Assembly: GCA_017640605.1 (NCBI GenBank)
Contig: JAEPQH010000008.1
Location: forward strand, 83,932 to 147,931
Direction of reading: 5' to 3'
Length of the DNA stretch: 64,000 nt
Source of the DNA: Balneolaceae bacterium
GTDB taxonomy: Bacteria > Bacteroidota > Rhodothermia > Balneolales > Balneolaceae
How positions within the stretch are numbered: position 1 is the first letter of the stretch; every line of letters starts with the position of its first letter. The notes under the pieces are model-generated. The model searched no databases and was not told the origin of the DNA. It saw only the letters and a list, made by a program, of their open reading frames with translations. A program made the position numbers and the translations under genes. Shown piece by piece: positions 61,440 through 64,000 of the stretch.

Positions 61440-61847
61440 ATGTATCGCTCTTTCTTCATATTAATTTTTCTGTCCCAAATACCTTTTTTGGCTTTAGCTC
61501 AATATGAAGAATCTGTCTGCGACAGTCTTTACATGGAATGGTCTAATCCAGTCGGTTTTGCTGATTACCCTAGACCCGAAATAGTTGGTGGAATTAAGTC
61601 TCTGTATAGTAATCTAGTGTATCCGGAATCAGCTATTTCCGAAGGCTTAGAAGAGAGTGCTATGGTTTGGATACTTATTTCGAAAAAGGGAACCCCTAAA
61701 TGTATTCGTTTTATAAAACTTGAAAATGAAGTTTTCAAAGGATCAATAATTTCAGCTATTGAAAAGCAAAAGTTTAAACCATTAATTATTCGAAATTCGC
61801 CCATTGATGCATCGTTAGTTATTCCATTTAATTTCAAACTCAAATAG
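61440..61847 (+). CDS. Secreted TonB C-terminal-domain-like protein
   Basis: 135 residues with a signal peptide (MYRSFFILIFLSQIPFLALAQ). The rest resembles a TonB C-terminal domain: 'RPEIVGGIKSLYSNLVYPESAISEGLEESAMVWILISKKGTPKCIRFIKLENEVFKGSIISAIEKQKFKPLIIRNSPIDASLVIPFNFKLK', with the 'Y P..A...G.EG.V.V.F.V...G' plan. It lacks the membrane anchor and Pro-rich spacer of true TonB, so it cannot span the periplasm; free TonB-like domains are common in Bacteroidota. It lies after repeat copy 1. Confidence 0.75.
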   Translation: MYRSFFILIFLSQIPFLALAQYEESVCDSLYMEWSNPVGFADYPRPEIVGGIKSLYSNLVYPESAISEGLEESAMVWILISKKGTPKCIRFIKLENEVFKGSIISAIEKQKFKPLIIRNSPIDASLVIPFNFKLK

Positions 61848-61953
61848 AATTGCATGAGCAATAAACATGCTTTTCACATGAACTCAAACACAGTTCAGAC
61901 TATAATTTTAAACCCCAGGCTCGCACCTTAAACGCGGGACCGTTATATAAAAT

Positions 61954-62694
61954 ATGAGAACTTCAGCATTAATCATCATTTTAGTTGTTCTGTTCTCTTG
62001 CTCTAATTCACCGGAAGAAAGACTTCAAACGTTAAAAGATGAATGGGTTCAAGCAGATACAAGCTTCATAAGTGTGGAAAGGCTTCAAATTAGATTCGAG
62101 AAAGCTTTAGAATATATTCAGACACATCAACCCTATTGGGGATTACCATTAAATGGTTGTAGAGAGCTTCAAACTGATAGATTAAGCGAAAAGGTTAAAA
62201 CTTATCGAATTGCTATTTCTCCATTAAAATTATCTGGTGCAGATGATTATATCTCCTCAAATTTAGATCAGTTGTGGGCATGCATGGTTTTTGAACAACC
62301 ATTTGATTCTCTAGTTACAAAATTATCTCCTACAAGAGGAAAGTATTCGGAAGAAAACAAATTATTAGTAAGCTACTCTAATCAAACAATCGAAGCAGTC
62401 GCTAAGTGGAAAGAAAGGCACAGTTCTGATTTAAATAAAGTTACGTCCTCTATCTTAATGAATTTGCCTTCGGATAATGAGGCATCGCGTCCGGCACTTT
62501 TTGAAATTCCAACTAGTAAAACTATTAGGGTACATTTACCAGCCCCCGCTCCAAACATAATTGCTGATTGGGATTCGCTTAAACACCATCCAGACCAGAT
62601 AATTTTTGATGCAAGGAATGATTTTTACGCAATTATATTCTTTGATGATCAAGATGAAATTGAAAAAGTGTGGTGGGTAGCTTGGGAAAGTTAA
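61954..62694 (+). CDS. Hypothetical lipoprotein, 246 residues
   Basis: Lipoprotein signal with lipobox Cys (MRTSALIIILVVLFSCSNSPEERL, Cys16). The rest is not recognised: it has two Cys in 'GLPLNGCRELQ' and 'LDQLWACMVFEQ', and a C-terminal beta part ending 'FYAIIFFDDQDEIEKVWWVAWES'. The start is preceded by GGGACCGTTATATAAAATATG, an AT-rich leader with no clear SD. Probably an orphan accessory gene between the two copies of the 0.5-kb repeat. Confidence 0.65.
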   Translation: MRTSALIIILVVLFSCSNSPEERLQTLKDEWVQADTSFISVERLQIRFEKALEYIQTHQPYWGLPLNGCRELQTDRLSEKVKTYRIAISPLKLSGADDYISSNLDQLWACMVFEQPFDSLVTKLSPTRGKYSEENKLLVSYSNQTIEAVAKWKERHSSDLNKVTSSILMNLPSDNEASRPALFEIPTSKTIRVHLPAPAPNIIADWDSLKHHPDQIIFDARNDFYAIIFFDDQDEIEKVWWVAWES

Positions 62695-62745
62695 ACTTCC
62701 ACCTCTTTTTGATCGTCTTATTTTGTATTGAATTTGGGAAAGTAT

Positions 62746-63370
62746 GCCTGCTCGTAGTCGTTTAGGCTTAGTTTGGCTCTAGCCTCCATTCTTTTTTAGC
62801 TGTTTCAGCTACTGTAGTTTATTCTCTTAGTACTTTTGGCTTGACCCAAAAGTACGAAAAGGTCAAGCTAAGAATTCTTGGCGGGTTCGTGCTCCCTTTG
62901 CTAATAATTTCAATGGTCCATGTACTCACGAAATAGATGAAACAGTTCGTGCCGGTGTGAAATTATTCTCTGCAAGCAGAACGCTTCAGGGATCTACTCA
63001 CTTTTTCCGCCAACAATTCTAATGCCTTTTTGGTCACTCATAGCGGATCGAAGAGTTTCACTTTATCCAATTCGCTGCGTTATAGTAACCGCAAGATGCC
63101 TGATCCCGTCGAAGGCCCGAAGTGATCTCCAGTAGGTAGCGAAAATCAAGAGCTACCCACACCGCACCTCGGCTATTCATTTCTTCTCCCCATAGTGTTG
63201 ATCTTTTTGTTGATAGTACTATCTTGTGAAAACATTGAGCGGGGAACTCCTTACAAATTTTTATCCGAACAGCTGTTCGGGTTTATCGGTAAAAAGTGTT
63301 TTCAAGGCTATTGATGGGGTTATTAGAAGATTTTCCGAACAATATCGACTTTACCTTTTTCGCTCAATAA
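62746..63370. repeat. Repeat unit copy 2 (about 0.6 kb, non-coding)
   Basis: Direct copy of 60784-61430 (see copy 1): near identical at 62826-63234, with single-base indels (CTTTGCTAATAAT versus CTTTGCTGAATAAT), and diverged but alignable up to about 63370. It contains the same GTACTTTTGG / CCAAAAGTAC hairpin and, in its diverged part, a perfect 16-bp palindrome CCGAACAGCTGTTCGG at 63267-63282 that copy 1 lacks. It precedes another small gene. Confidence 0.75.
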
Positions 63371-63391
63371 TGTGTTATAGCGCTAATCAAA

Positions 63392-63847
63392 ATGTCCTTT
63401 TCAAAATCTCAATCTTTTCTCTTAGATAAAATAACTTCGATTGAAACAATAAATATTGATGGATCAGATGATGGGTTTGAAAAGTTTTTAAAGGCGAGGG
63501 GGATTCCTGTTTCAAATGAATATTGGTCTATAGATCATTCCATCGTGAATTGGAATCAAGTAAGCCCACACTTTCAGTTTAACTTTGAAAGAGTTGAAGA
63601 AATAGATCTATCAAATTGGTTACTAAATAGTAGAATAACTGATTTCCAGTTTTTATACACTTGGCTAAATTATGTTGAACCAATTATTAAAATCAGAACA
63701 AATGATTTTGTCTCTTATTGGCAAGATTTAAACATTTATTCTGGTTGGGAAGGTTTAGTTCTGACAACTGAAAGCGGTGAACTCTTCCTAGAATTTACAG
63801 ACGATTGGAAAACTCATTTGAACAGTAATTTTCAAATTAAGCCATGA
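63392..63847 (+). CDS. Small hypothetical cytosolic protein
   Basis: 151 residues, acidic, many Trp (NYWSIDHSIVNWNQ, SNWLLNS, YTWLNY, SYWQDLN, SGWEGLVL, DDWKTH), no signal peptide. Size, acidity and Trp content resemble immunity-type or SMI1/SUKH-like small proteins, but I see no family signature, so function is unknown. It is flanked by an 11-bp inverted repeat (63373-63383 and 63855-63865, TGTTATAGCGC / GCGCTATAACA), which could mark a mobile cassette. Confidence 0.6.
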   Translation: MSFSKSQSFLLDKITSIETINIDGSDDGFEKFLKARGIPVSNEYWSIDHSIVNWNQVSPHFQFNFERVEEIDLSNWLLNSRITDFQFLYTWLNYVEPIIKIRTNDFVSYWQDLNIYSGWEGLVLTTESGELFLEFTDDWKTHLNSNFQIKP

Positions 63848-64000
63848 ATATGTCGCGCTATAACAAGCGTTACTCTTAGGAGAAAGTCAAGAATGTAGTG
63901 GTTTTCGTTCTTCATGGATGCACTTCTTCCAGTACGGCGTATGCGCCGTTAAAAAAAAGTGGTAAATGATGGTCATTCGGCAATGTTACCTTCTCTGGAT
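63848..64000. other. Window end after the small orphan gene
   Basis: There is no gene visible. It contains the right arm of the inverted repeat (63855-63865) and a 6-bp stem ACGGCG / CGCCGT near 63936-63951. Confidence 0.4.

Noticed and set aside
63226..63429. 67-codon open frame in repeat copy 2
   Set aside because: It spans the diverged repeat edge and overlaps the start of the small gene at 63392 in another frame; composition is not protein-like.
63936..63951. Terminator at the window end
   Set aside because: The ACGGCG/CGCCGT stem is followed by A residues, not T, on the plus strand and has no T-run after it on the minus strand.
1..64000. Prophage, insertion sequence or tRNA genes
   Set aside because: I saw no capsid, terminase, integrase or transposase reading frame and no cloverleaf-like sequence; a tRNAscan and IS search would be needed to exclude small or decayed cases.

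Overview
The window looks like chromosomal DNA of a motile, Gram-negative member of the Balneolaeota/Rhodothermaeota side of Bacteroidota. The basis is AT-rich DNA; many secreted beta-propeller and lipoprotein genes; DUF5009, DUF6428 and DUF3526 families typical of Bacteroidota-like genomes; and a full flagellin locus, which is rare in Bacteroidota proper but normal in Balneola-like bacteria. The taxonomic placement is inference. No rRNA, tRNA, CRISPR array, transposase or integrase was found.

Layout. 1-1755: two beta-propeller genes, the first cut by the window edge. 1757-4706: an unrecognised gene and an arsenic-type cluster (arsC, a small receiver-like gene, DUF6428, arsR, arsN2-like acetyltransferase) with two near-identical ArsR-type palindromes touching start codons. 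4703-7932: two PH-domain membrane proteins and a UMF1-type MFS transporter, overlapping and translationally coupled into arsN2. 8099-14902: a nine-PAS histidine kinase and a two-component pair. 15039-21173: PDZ protein, NEW3 membrane protein, ABC ATPase and two DUF3526 permeases. 21294-28089: GAF protein with a small partner, DUF5009 membrane protein, propeller lipoprotein, CoA-transferase, large lipoprotein. 28390-34570: a second PAS kinase and two divergent ABC-F ATPases (EttA, Uup) separated by 0.8 kb of dispersed repeats. 34567-41807: YgjP-type metalloprotease, sortilin/BNR exoprotein, SnoaL-like protein, aldo/keto reductase, transglutaminase-like protein.

41955-60248 is a flagellar filament region. 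Six near-identical flagellin genes stand in tandem, each with its own sigma-28-type promoter and its own terminator. Next comes a two-gene operon: a 1560-residue protein that joins TPRs, an O-GlcNAc-transferase (GT41) domain, a SAM-methyltransferase domain and a WecF-like (GT56) fucosamine-transferase domain, followed by a WecE/DegT-type sugar aminotransferase. Divergent to it lie fliS, fliD, a FliT/FlgN-like gene and a FlgM-like gene, then an NtrC-type sigma-54 activator. I infer a compact flagellin O-glycosylation system: WecE makes a dTDP-4-amino-4,6-dideoxy sugar, and the fused enzyme attaches, extends and possibly methylates the glycan on the Ser/Thr-rich central part of the flagellins, before FliS-assisted export and assembly under the FliD cap. 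This is the most interesting system in the window.

60289-64000 is an accessory tail. A repeat unit of about 0.5 kb occurs twice, each time just upstream of small orphan genes (a TonB-C-terminal-like secreted protein, a lipoprotein, a small cytosolic protein). This looks like a cassette or indel hotspot.
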